The translations under genes were made by a program, and so were the position numbers. Of a stretch of DNA of 64,000 nucleotides, positions 44,824 to 52,299 are shown piece by piece. Below the pieces are notes generated by a model that saw nothing but the letters and a program-made list of their open reading frames with translations, searched no databases and was not told the origin of the DNA. Source of the DNA: Halovenus rubra (GTDB taxonomy: Archaea; Halobacteriota; Halobacteria; Halobacteriales; Haloarculaceae); assembly GCF_026586665.1 (NCBI RefSeq), contig NZ_JAODIY010000009.1, positions 124,001 through 188,000 of the forward strand, given 5' to 3'. Within the stretch, counting starts at the first letter, position 1. Each line of letters starts with the position of its first letter.

Positions 44824-45522
44824 ATGGTCCGAAAAGAATATGACGTAATGCAGGTGTGTTTGGAAGGACACAAAATAACTGGTGCATACAGTAATCCTGA
44901 GTTTCGTCAACCCGCCTGCGAAGAATGCGGCTCTGACACGATTCATCAATGTCCCAATTGTGACGCGGACATTAAGGGGCGGTATCTGGGAGGTGTCATA
45001 GGTGGGACTGGACCTGAAGTAAAAGAGTTCTGCGATCGCTGTGGAGAGCCTTATCCATGGGCCGATGAAGCTGAAGATTTTACAGAAGTCGACTCCTCAG
45101 TACTTGATAACGAACTGGTTGAAAGAAGCATTTCTCAGTATGAAAGTGGACACTACCAGAGTGCAGTTCAGTCCGCATTCATTGTCTTAGAAGAACGAGT
45201 ACGCGACAGGGGAAATTTCGGACGTGATATTCACGGCTCGGATTTAATGACGGAGGCTTTCACGCCAGAAAGGGGGCCGCTTTCTTTTGGCGAAACCGGT
45301 AGCGAGCAGGAAGGAGTAATGTTCTTGTATCGTGGTGCGATGCAGTCATTGCGCAACCCAGCAAGTCATCGGTTTATCGAAGAGGTTGATGAAGAGTATG
45401 CTCGAGACGTGATTCATACAGTGAACCTACTACTCCGACTGATGGAATCAAACACATCCTCGGATACAACCTCTAAGCTTGAACAACGGGCAGAGAGTGA
45501 CGCCGTTAATTCTGATAATTGA
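44824..45522 (+). CDS. Zinc-ribbon (DUF2321-like) protein with TIGR02391/Ymh domain
   Basis: This 232-residue protein has two parts. Residues 12-80 have C-x2-C pairs (C-E-E-C-G, C-P-N-C-D, C-D-R-C-G), a DUF2321-like zinc ribbon. Residues 95-210 are helical and carry the TIGR02391 (Hypoth_ymh) features: Y-E-S-G-H-Y-Q-S-A-V, L-E-E-R-V-R-D, G-S-D-L-M, and a P-A-S-H-R near the end. TIGR02391 proteins are frequent in phage-defence and restriction loci, but the biochemical activity is unknown. This copy is AT-rich and stands alone. Confidence 0.7.
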   Translation: MVRKEYDVMQVCLEGHKITGAYSNPEFRQPACEECGSDTIHQCPNCDADIKGRYLGGVIGGTGPEVKEFCDRCGEPYPWADEAEDFTEVDSSVLDNELVERSISQYESGHYQSAVQSAFIVLEERVRDRGNFGRDIHGSDLMTEAFTPERGPLSFGETGSEQEGVMFLYRGAMQSLRNPASHRFIEEVDEEYARDVIHTVNLLLRLMESNTSSDTTSKLEQRAESDAVNSDN

Positions 45523-45580
45523 ACATCTGCAATGGCCTTACGACTCGCTGTGATGATCAAATATGGGTTTCCGAGAATGT

Positions 45581-45595
45581 CCATAGACCCGGACA
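45581..45595 (+). repeat. 15-bp direct repeat, left copy
   Basis: CCATAGACCCGGACA occurs here and again at 47645-47659, both exact and in the same orientation. Between them lie the decayed AbrB-like gene, the HIT gene and the membrane/TIR pair. Confidence 0.75.
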
Positions 45596-45646
45596 AACGC
45601 CGAGAGACGAGTGAAGCAGACCCTCATCGACATATCTGGACTTTAA

Positions 45647-45820
45647 CCGGAGGGGACCACGAAAGCACAGCAAAACAGCGGTTCGGTGTACGTCGCCGTG
45701 CCGATTGACAAGGTCGATCATCACGGTATCGGACAGGGTGACGAAGTTGAACGAGCCTGCCACGCCGAAACGAACACGCTCCTGGTCTCTCTCGACGGGG
45801 AGCCTCTTTTCGACTTGTAG
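45647..45820 (+). pseudogene. Decayed AbrB-like gene
   Basis: After an in-frame TAA at 45644 the frame reads P-E-G-T-T-K-A-Q, V-Y-V-A-V-P-I-D-K-V, Q-G-D-E-V-E-R-A-C-H-A-E-T and ends L-F-D-L. It aligns almost without gaps to the middle and end of the 80-residue protein at 44233, which has P-Y-G-T-A-K, I-P-I-E-V and R-A-Y-H-A-E-T. No start codon or N-terminus is present, so it is a fragment. The paralogy suggests that two related elements met here. Confidence 0.6.
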
Positions 45821-46024
45821 ACTGTCCAATCAGCGTGTGATAGAATCATTCTTAACCGATCAGGTGTGGAGTGAAATGACTCTTGCAGAAATTCTAGGTG
45901 AATATGATATCTGCACTGGTATACGAGATATAGAGGATGTAGTCAGCAGACGATAAAAATCCCATTCAAAAACCGATTCAGTTGTTGGAATAAACTGTAT
46001 ACTGCCCAGAAGCGAAATCAAAAA

Positions 46025-46453
46025 TTAGCATTCAGTGTCATTTAACCGTTCTTTGATGATTTCCGCGTCAGAGTCCATCTCTGGACGATCCAAGTCCAAC
46101 CGCGGACCTTCCAAGCCAATTTTGTCCGTTTCTGATCTTGGCAACACGTGAAGATGAACGTGAAACACTTCCTGACCGGCTGCTCCCCCGTCTGCTAGCC
46201 AAAAGTTAATCCCTTTACTCTCTATTTCTGAAGCTCTGAGAGACTCAGATATCTTCATCCCCAGTTTAAACAGCTCTCCACCAGTATTATAGCCCAAATT
46301 TGATAGCGAGTCTGCATGTTCTTTTGGTATTACGAGGATGTGACCTCTGGTCATCGGCCGAAGCGTCATCATAGCCAAAGTACGATCATCCTGATAAACA
46401 AGGCTGCTCGGCGCGTCTCCGGCTACAATCTTGCAGAACTCACAATCTACCAT
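46025..46453 (-). CDS. HIT-family nucleotide hydrolase
   Basis: This protein has 142 residues from the ATG at 46453; the start at 46495 adds fourteen unconserved residues. It has F-C-K-I-V-A-G and the histidine triad H-V-H-L-H-V-L-P near residue 98. HIT proteins hydrolyse nucleoside phosphoramidates or dinucleoside polyphosphates. The C-E-F-C start could hold zinc with a later His, as in PKCI-type members. It is AT-rich, like the TIR genes upstream on the same strand, and is separated from the membrane gene by about 106 bp. Confidence 0.88.
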   Translation of the reverse strand: MVDCEFCKIVAGDAPSSLVYQDDRTLAMMTLRPMTRGHILVIPKEHADSLSNLGYNTGGELFKLGMKISESLRASEIESKGINFWLADGGAAGQEVFHVHLHVLPRSETDKIGLEGPRLDLDRPEMDSDAEIIKERLNDTEC

Positions 46454-46559
46454 AGTATTAGTTTTACAGTCAGAAGTTATTATTTGTTCTCCCATTCGTT
46501 ATTTGGTACCGATAAAATACCTCAAATTAAACAAATCAGATTAAGATTATTGGTCGTAA

Positions 46560-46985
46560 TTATATACCACAAATTTCAGGAAGCAACCACAAAAAGAAGA
46601 CAAAAGCCGAATAGACTAATAATAGGATAAAAATCGTTCCGTGGAAAATCGCTAATGACCTTGAGAACATTAATTTGGGGATTGAGTCTACACTATACGC
46701 AGATGAATCCATCTTGAATTTCTCCCTATCTTGGTTTCCTGTCCTTGCGTCCTTGTACATAGCTCGATATCTTCGCTCAAGTTGGAGGTAGTATGCGTCT
46801 AAAATCCAGAATCCGAAGAGTGGTATAAACGCAATCAAGAGATGCAAATCGCTAGTCCGGAAGAGAAGGACTACGACAATAAGAGTGATCGACCATCCTT
46901 TGATTTTAAATAGATTTCCGGATAATCGAGTGATGATATCTTGAATAAATTCAAGATCTTTTGTATGGGGTTCATCGTCGCTCAT
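46560..46985 (-). CDS. Three-TM membrane protein coupled to a TIR-like protein
   Basis: This 141-residue protein has an acidic N-terminus with L-E-F-I-Q-D-I-I-T-R-L. Three hydrophobic segments (31-42, 47-63, 111-134) follow, with a basic loop R-R-Y-R-A-M-Y-K at 71-78. The first part, S-G-N-L-F-K-I-K-G-W, is a recurring pattern in small bacterial membrane proteins that I remember next to DUF1863-type TIR proteins; I cannot verify that here. Its ATG uses the last base of the TIR stop (TAATG), so it is translated with it. A membrane-permeabilising effector is a reasonable guess. Confidence 0.7.
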   Translation of the reverse strand: MSDDEPHTKDLEFIQDIITRLSGNLFKIKGWSITLIVVVLLFRTSDLHLLIAFIPLFGFWILDAYYLQLERRYRAMYKDARTGNQDREKFKMDSSAYSVDSIPKLMFSRSLAIFHGTIFILLLVYSAFVFFLWLLPEICGI

Positions 46986-47470
46986 TACCGGTCAACAATT
47001 TGAGCCGCTTTCTCCACCCAATCTCCTAAATTGTCGTGCCCATTATCGTCTACCCAATCATAGGTATTGAATATAGAAGACAGGCTATCACCTGTATCTG
47101 CGTCGTGATACTTTGACAACGGGTTTTTACCACGTTGATCTCTGTTTTCATCTTCATCTTTTATTTTGTGAATCCTAACACCGACTAACCCCATTCCAGA
47201 TTCATAACTGTTCTCAATTTCGTAGTTTATCCATTTCCTATTGTATGTATCGCTACCAATTAAAACAACCGTGACAGAACAACCCTTCATTTGCTTATCT
47301 ATCCACTCTCGAACTGCATCATCTCCCTCACGTTTTAATGATTCCCAACTTGCGCCATCAATAAATCCTGACTCCTGAACACCTTGGTCGACGACATCTG
47401 AATTCCTGACCTGACTAGCTCTCCAGATATCGTTATCGTAGTGAAAGCTAAAGAATGTCGTTCGTGCCAT
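46985..47470 (-). CDS. TIR-like (ThsB/DUF1863 type) protein
   Basis: This protein has 161 residues from the ATG at 47470; the longer frame to 47629 has no conserved residues. It opens T-T-F-F-S-F-H-Y-D-N-D, typical of the MTH538-like TIR family (pfam08937). It has V-T-V-V-L-I-G-S-D-T-Y, then W-I-N-Y-E-I-E-N-S (candidate catalytic Glu E84), and G-L-V-G-V-R-I-H-K-I-K. In Thoeris systems such ThsB proteins sense phage infection and make a signalling nucleotide from NAD. The usual ThsA partner is not adjacent; the coupled partner is a membrane protein instead. Confidence 0.85.
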   Translation of the reverse strand: MARTTFFSFHYDNDIWRASQVRNSDVVDQGVQESGFIDGASWESLKREGDDAVREWIDKQMKGCSVTVVLIGSDTYNRKWINYEIENSYESGMGLVGVRIHKIKDEDENRDQRGKNPLSKYHDADTGDSLSSIFNTYDWVDDNGHDNLGDWVEKAAQIVDR

Positions 47471-47644
47471 GCGTGTACTTTCATTTAGACAATAATTATA
47501 TTCTTTGGTTAGTTGTAATTGAGATATCAAAATAGAAGCAGTTCTGGTAACACATTTGCGCGTTGTATCTTGCACGCGCGTCTTGACAACACTTAGACAA
47601 GAAAAGCGTGCGAATTTTTTCAGACACACTCTGTCCGCTTCTCA

Positions 47645-47659
47645 CCATAGACCCGGACA
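47645..47659 (+). repeat. 15-bp direct repeat, right copy
   Basis: This is an exact copy of 45581-45595, lying directly between the TIR gene's upstream region and the integrase promoter. Confidence 0.75.
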
Positions 47660-47722
47660 CTCACAGGGTAAACTGTCGCTGATTCCGGCCTGATCGGCCC
47701 GAGTCACCCCATCGATTCGGAG

Positions 47723-47729
47723 GTTTATG
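47723..47729 (+). promoter_or_regulatory. TATA-like box of the integrase gene
   Basis: GTTTATG is centred about 30 nt before the ATG at 47756. The gene is likely to have its own promoter and a leaderless transcript. Confidence 0.45.
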
Positions 47730-47755
47730 TCCGACTTCCCCACCATTACGGATGG

Positions 47756-48343
47756 ATGAACCTCGAAGACTACCCCGAAGATGACGGAAAGAAAGTGTGG
47801 CTGTCCGAGCGAGAAGTACAGCAATTGCTGAACAAACTCGACGACACCATGCAGAGCGCCGCGGTGAAACTCGGCGTTCGGTGCGGCCTACGTACGCACG
47901 AGATCGTCGAAGTCGCACCTCAACATGTCGCCGACACTGACGCCGGGACGATGCTTCGAGTGTGGGTGTCCGCGAAGACCAATCACTATCGAGAGACGCT
48001 AATCCCGCCGGAGTTCGCAACCACCATTCAGACTACCGACGGCGTCCGTGATGAGCCCGCTGACGCACCGCTCGTCGACGTGACGAAGCGGACGCTTCGG
48101 CGCTGGATGGAAAACGCCACCGAGCAACTGCAAGAGGAGACGGACGATCCTGGCTGGCAGTTCGTCGGCTTCCACGATCTCCGGCGGACGTGGGCAACCC
48201 AGCTCCGGAGTGCCGACGTTGACGCGATGGTTGTCTGTGATTGGGGCGGCTGGGAAAGTCTTGAAACCTTCCTCGACCACTACCGCGGTACCCACACCCC
48301 GGAAGCCCAGCGATGGGAACGTCAGAAAGTCGACTGGCTGTAA
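47756..48343 (+). CDS. int: Short tyrosine integrase (IntSNJ2-like)
   Basis: This 195-residue recombinase lacks the N-terminal core-binding domain of ordinary phage integrases, but the catalytic set is complete: R46, K74, H140-x-x-R143, W166 and the nucleophile Y176 in D-H-Y-R-G. The end is K-V-D-W-L, as in related haloarchaeal enzymes. It resembles the short integrases of the pleolipovirus SNJ2 family, which act at tRNA genes with help from neighbouring small proteins. An ATG at 47752 is out of frame. It sits about 120 bp from the right repeat, ideally placed to act on it. Confidence 0.85.
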   Translation: MNLEDYPEDDGKKVWLSEREVQQLLNKLDDTMQSAAVKLGVRCGLRTHEIVEVAPQHVADTDAGTMLRVWVSAKTNHYRETLIPPEFATTIQTTDGVRDEPADAPLVDVTKRTLRRWMENATEQLQEETDDPGWQFVGFHDLRRTWATQLRSADVDAMVVCDWGGWESLETFLDHYRGTHTPEAQRWERQKVDWL

Positions 48344-48461
48344 GGCTATTTGTCGCTCTTGCGACTAACCGCGAACCGCATTATCCAGTGTAGGTATTGG
48401 CTGATTGCGTGTGTCTATTTCTCCATTGAGAGACTGCTGCCCAACCCAAGCTATTTCCCAC

Positions 48462-48650
48462 AGTCCACTACCTTTCCTCCGTCGTATCCAGGGTACACTA
48501 CCGCAAGGTAGGAGTTCTGTAACGGCCGGATTCGTCATTTTTGGGCCAAGAAACAATCCCTCAGTAAAGTGGGTTTAACAAAAATTGGACGCGGGTAGCC
48601 GCAGTCACGCGGTTTTTGCAGGGAATTGGAAGTGGTCGAAGTGACCCGTA
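48462..48650 (+). repeat. Right copy of 188-bp direct repeat
   Basis: This copy aligns ungapped with 39450-39638. Only AGTCCA of the tRNA end is repeated before the shared downstream sequence, so the tRNA itself is not rebuilt here. Downstream of GTG at 48641 the zinc-gene frame seen in the left copy is not continued. Confidence 0.9.
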
Positions 48651-48932
48651 AGCGGATTTCACCACAGAAGACCTCGACGAGAATGGATGTGATGTTCTGC
48701 TTAGCGAACACCTCACTAATCACTGAGAGTGGATACTGATCGGTCGAATCAATCGTCAGAACCAATTGGACAGTGAGCGTACTCTGGATTTGGGACTCCG
48801 GCATCTAACACCTGAGCAGCTCCCTTCTTGAGACGTATCAACTGCTACCTCGTTGCAGTGAGTAGCGACGGAACTCTAAACGGTTTTGCGACGCGACCGG
48901 TTTTTATTGCTTTAGGAAGTATATCTGATTTG

Positions 48933-49865
48933 ATGGTCAAGCCACTATGTCTGGCGGCAGACCAAAAACGTGGTACATCTCCCATTATCGGGAACATCTT
49001 ATTACTGGCCATTGTTATTGTTCTGGCAGTTGTAATGGTCACATTGTCCCTAAGTTTCCTTGAGGGACTACAACCCAAGTCCCCCAATGTAGTGACCGAT
49101 GGCACAATCACCGATGGCGAAATCAGGTTCGTGCATAGATCTGGGGTCAATCTAGACACCTCGAATCTCGAAGTCGTCGTGAGGACGCAAGATGAGACGA
49201 AACGTGTGCCCTTTTCTCAGGGGACACTGACTGGAGAAGAGACATCTTTCAGTGCTGGCAACCGCTGGCGCTACTGTCAGGTTGCAGAACCTGGATCAGA
49301 GGTCGAAACAACGCTTGTTCACACACAGTCTAATTCTGTTCTCTCGAAGATCGAACAGTCCGCACAAGAGACACAGAAGACCGGGCTTGAGTACCGATGT
49401 GGTTCCGCTGCGCGTCGTAGTGGCCGTGGCGGTGGCTGGGCGACATTCTCGATGAAGAACTTCGCAACTGAAGATGTTGATATTGAGACAATTAAACTCT
49501 CCTCAGATACTGAAGCCACGAAATTAGATGGATTGAACGAAAGCGGCGTTGACCATACTGAAGTTTACATTGATGCTAACGGCGATGAAGTATACAACTA
49601 CCCCCCGGAAGATGCGTATGCATATGCTTCCGGATCAGCGGATTATACTATTGGTTCGAAAATCGATGTAATATCCGTTGGTACATCAAATAACTACGCG
49701 AGTATTCAACCCGGTGCAACTGCTCACTTTTCACTCTATCAATTTCAAGATGCGTCCGACAACTACGCCGACATACGTGGAGCAAAGCTTACAGTGACAA
49801 TCTACTTTATTGATCGTCCTCCCCGAACGTACTCAATCATCTTACCCCGAACACTGAGCGGTTGA
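48933..49865 (+). CDS. Archaeal type IV pilin-like secreted protein
   Basis: This protein has 310 residues from the ATG at 48933; an upstream in-frame start at 48828 adds unlikely sequence. The N-terminus is Q-K-R-G-T-S-P-I-I-G-N-I-L-L-L-A-I-V, the class III signal of archaeal pilins, cut after G in the R-G-T-S-P region by prepilin peptidase (PibD). The hydrophobic helix builds the fibre core. The large soluble domain is rich in Thr, Ser and Asp, with a Gly/Arg patch near residue 175. A TATA-like TTTTTATTG sits about 30 nt upstream. No other pilus genes are near. Confidence 0.82.
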   Translation: MVKPLCLAADQKRGTSPIIGNILLLAIVIVLAVVMVTLSLSFLEGLQPKSPNVVTDGTITDGEIRFVHRSGVNLDTSNLEVVVRTQDETKRVPFSQGTLTGEETSFSAGNRWRYCQVAEPGSEVETTLVHTQSNSVLSKIEQSAQETQKTGLEYRCGSAARRSGRGGGWATFSMKNFATEDVDIETIKLSSDTEATKLDGLNESGVDHTEVYIDANGDEVYNYPPEDAYAYASGSADYTIGSKIDVISVGTSNNYASIQPGATAHFSLYQFQDASDNYADIRGAKLTVTIYFIDRPPRTYSIILPRTLSG

Positions 49866-50024
49866 GCCCCGGTCGAAATAGTGTCATATTCCACATAAAA
49901 TGACGAAGGTCACCGGGTGAGATGACTCATGCGAACCAGGGAAATTGGAACGAAAAAAAATCACGCCGCGGACTGAATAAAGAAACCGTATTTCAACAAC
50001 CGACATTCATCATATTAATGACAT

Positions 50025-51428
50025 TCAAGTATTACAGTATGTCGTATACTCTGCATCGAACTCTCGTGGCGGTGGTTGCTGGAATTGTGAATCCATATCT
50101 TTCGATGTATAGGGATTTTCTACCACGGTTAACAACTCCTCGAATTTGGATAGATTCCCAGTTTCGAGATACTCATCCAGTGCCTCTTCAACCAGATAGT
50201 TGCGGGGGATATACCGCGGATTGGCTTCTTGCATCAACTCCTCATCTAAACCGACAGCAGCCAATTTATGGCGAAGCTGTTCGAATTCTGCAGTTGCAAA
50301 CACTGAGTCATCAAACGTACCAGGCGTCTCTAATTCTAGGAACGTATTGGTGTAGTCTGCGTTCGATCTGCGAAGCCACGCTAAGAATTCATCGACCAGC
50401 TCACGGGAGCCATCTGAGTCGATACCCAGTTTCTTCCGCATCATCGTGTAGTACTGTGCATCAAATCGTTCCTCAAACTCGCCCAGCTTGTTTTCCAGTT
50501 CATCATACGTGAGCGCTGATTGTGTACACAGCGGTTGAAGTGCCTTTGCGAACCGTTCGAGATTCCATCGCAAGATGGGTCGCTGGTTTCCGAATGCATA
50601 GCGCCCGTGCTTATCGATCGAACTGAAGACTGCCTCCTCATCATAATAATTCATGAACGCGCAAGGTCCGTAATCAAATGTTTCTCCATCGACACTCATA
50701 TTGTCCGTATTCATCACGCCATGGATGAATCCGACACGCAACCAGTCAACGACCATCTCAATCGAGGACTGTATGACTGCATCGAAGAACTCTAAGTATG
50801 TGCGATCCGTTTCATCTAGCTGTGGGTAGTGCCTGTCAATAACATAGTCTGTGAATCGTTGTAGCTCGTCGGATGCTTTGCCTGCAACATACTGGAATGT
50901 CCCGTACCGAATGTGGCTGTTCATCACTCGAACAAGGATGGCTCCAGGTTCTGTCCGTCGTCGTTCAACTGCTTCGTCAGTTTCGACGACTGCCAGACTC
51001 CTCGATGTTTTGATATGCAGGTTTTGCATCGCATATGAATACAGATACTCTCTGAGCATCGAGCTGACAGTTGCGTTGCCATCGCCTCGTCCAGAGTACG
51101 GTGTTCGACCGGACCCCTTCAGTTGAATGTCGTATCTATTATCATCGTGTACATGTTCGCCGAGAATTATCGCTCTCCCATCACCCAAGACAGTAAAACT
51201 CCCATACTGGTGGCCTGCATACGCCTGGGCGATTGGTTCTTCCAGGCGGTTCTGGCCTGCGAGAACGTCAGCATCGAGTTTCGCTGCATCCAATCCAAGA
51301 TCAGCACACAGTCGGTCATTACGAACCAATATTTCGGGATTGGCGATACTTTTGGGCGTTACTCTCGAATAAAGATCTGAGTCTATATCTTTGTAAGTGG
51401 TATCAAACGAAAAGGGCATTAGTTTCAT
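50025..51428 (-). CDS. selO: SelO family protein AMPylase (UPF0061)
   Basis: This pseudokinase-fold protein transfers AMP to protein hydroxyls and lets cells respond to oxidative stress in bacteria and mitochondria. The 467 residues keep the ATP site, with L-K-G-S-G-R-T-P-Y-S near residue 100 and R-G-D-G-N-A. The metal/active segment H-G-V-M-N-T-D-N-M-S-V and D-Y-G-P-C-A-F-M are near 240-262. The C-terminus ends Y-C-N-T, giving the penultimate-region Cys often seen in the family. An ATG nine bases downstream is an alternative start. It is an unusual cargo for a haloarchaeal element. Confidence 0.9.
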   Translation of the reverse strand: MKLMPFSFDTTYKDIDSDLYSRVTPKSIANPEILVRNDRLCADLGLDAAKLDADVLAGQNRLEEPIAQAYAGHQYGSFTVLGDGRAIILGEHVHDDNRYDIQLKGSGRTPYSGRGDGNATVSSMLREYLYSYAMQNLHIKTSRSLAVVETDEAVERRRTEPGAILVRVMNSHIRYGTFQYVAGKASDELQRFTDYVIDRHYPQLDETDRTYLEFFDAVIQSSIEMVVDWLRVGFIHGVMNTDNMSVDGETFDYGPCAFMNYYDEEAVFSSIDKHGRYAFGNQRPILRWNLERFAKALQPLCTQSALTYDELENKLGEFEERFDAQYYTMMRKKLGIDSDGSRELVDEFLAWLRRSNADYTNTFLELETPGTFDDSVFATAEFEQLRHKLAAVGLDEELMQEANPRYIPRNYLVEEALDEYLETGNLSKFEELLTVVENPYTSKDMDSQFQQPPPREFDAEYTTYCNT

Positions 51429-51909
51429 ACGATGTTATGTTCCTTGTTTTAATAATCTTGTTTCGGGGCTGTTTCGAATCGAACAATTAGAGAACTTCAG
51501 ATCGGCGTGTATTAGAGACACTCCCTGTATTCAGCACACACCATCTGTTATCTGTAGAACTGTAGTTCGGAACTTGAATAATAAGTACGACTCTGTCTCG
51601 AAAGTCACGCTCGACGGCATTCTCCAGACACTACCAAATTTCTTGGAGTTCCGTGCCAGCATCGACGTCGTCGAAGATGGGATCCGCGAACAGGTCATCA
51701 TGCTGTCAACGATCAAATCGATTCCCTCTAGCCACAACGATTGGCTCAGGAACGTCCGAGGAAAGCCAACGAATGATTGCACCGCGACGAACCGCATGAG
51801 GAGACTGTGATGACGGACATTTCGACGAAACAGAGCCACCAAGCATGGGAGGCCATGCTTGATGCGTGACAAGAATACTCACTCTGGGAACGATATTTAT
51901 TGATTGCCG
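51429..51909. other. Spacer with no recognisable gene
   Basis: One open frame of 137 codons (51397-51810) runs through here, but it overlaps the SelO start region and has no family or haloarchaeal composition. I see no RNA, repeat or promoter. It is probably decayed element DNA. Confidence 0.4.
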
Positions 51910-52134
51910 TCAGCCGACAATCATGCTAAGGGCACCGATGGCACCAATGACCGACATTCCAATCCCCAGTATTCGAGTGAGGCCTACTTTCCAGTCCGCA
52001 GGTTCAACTTCTGACCACGATCGGCGGCTCCCAATGCTGTCAAATTGCTCTTGGAGTCGTGAGAGCTTATACGGCCAGAGGGCTCCAGGGAGACCGAAAG
52101 CTAACAAGACGGGGACTATTATTATGGCTTCCAT
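51910..52134 (-). CDS. Small two-TM membrane protein
   Basis: This protein has 74 residues from the ATG at 52134. The first helix (about 2-16, I-I-I-V-P-V-L-L-A-F-G-L) and the second (about 54-72) flank a polar loop with R-R-S-W-S-E-V-E-P-A-D-W. The pattern W-P-Y-K-L-S-R-L-Q-E-Q-F between helix and loop resembles small bacterial/archaeal DUF6199-type proteins. No function is known. Confidence 0.5.
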   Translation of the reverse strand: MEAIIIVPVLLAFGLPGALWPYKLSRLQEQFDSIGSRRSWSEVEPADWKVGLTRILGIGMSVIGAIGALSMIVG

Positions 52135-52299
52135 ATTGGCTCTCAACAGGTGGGTAGTATAGCTTTTGTGGAACAGCACCATATGCCAGCAGCCGATGAC
52201 GCTTCTTCCAGCCGCAGTGAGGTCGTCATGGACAATAGAAACCGCTGGGTAGAGCCGGGAACACAGCCATCAGGAGCTGAGCGGTGAGGCAGATGACGG

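Larger units (their letters stand above)
39456..48461 (+). mobile_element. Integrated element 1 at tRNA-Ala(GGC)
   Basis: This 9-kb element is bounded by the tRNA 3' end and the second repeat copy. It has a short tyrosine integrase (47756-48343) at its right end facing the boundary. It carries virus- or plasmid-type small genes, AbrB-like relatives, a decayed restriction subunit and a TIR-type cargo. The integrase resembles the short IntSNJ2-like type known from haloarchaeal pleolipoviruses and plasmids. No capsid, spike or replication gene is recognised, so the element is a plasmid or provirus remnant that probably cannot replicate alone. Confidence 0.75.

Noticed and set aside
48462-48467. 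A rebuilt second tRNA-Ala at the right repeat
   Set aside because: Only the last six tRNA bases AGTCCA recur; upstream bases do not form the T arm or acceptor stem.
49922-50512. Plus-strand 196-codon frame
   Set aside because: It is antisense to the SelO C-terminus and lacks coding composition.
51397-51810. Plus-strand 137-codon frame after SelO
   Set aside because: It overlaps the SelO start, has no recognisable family and is not acidic; treated as spacer.
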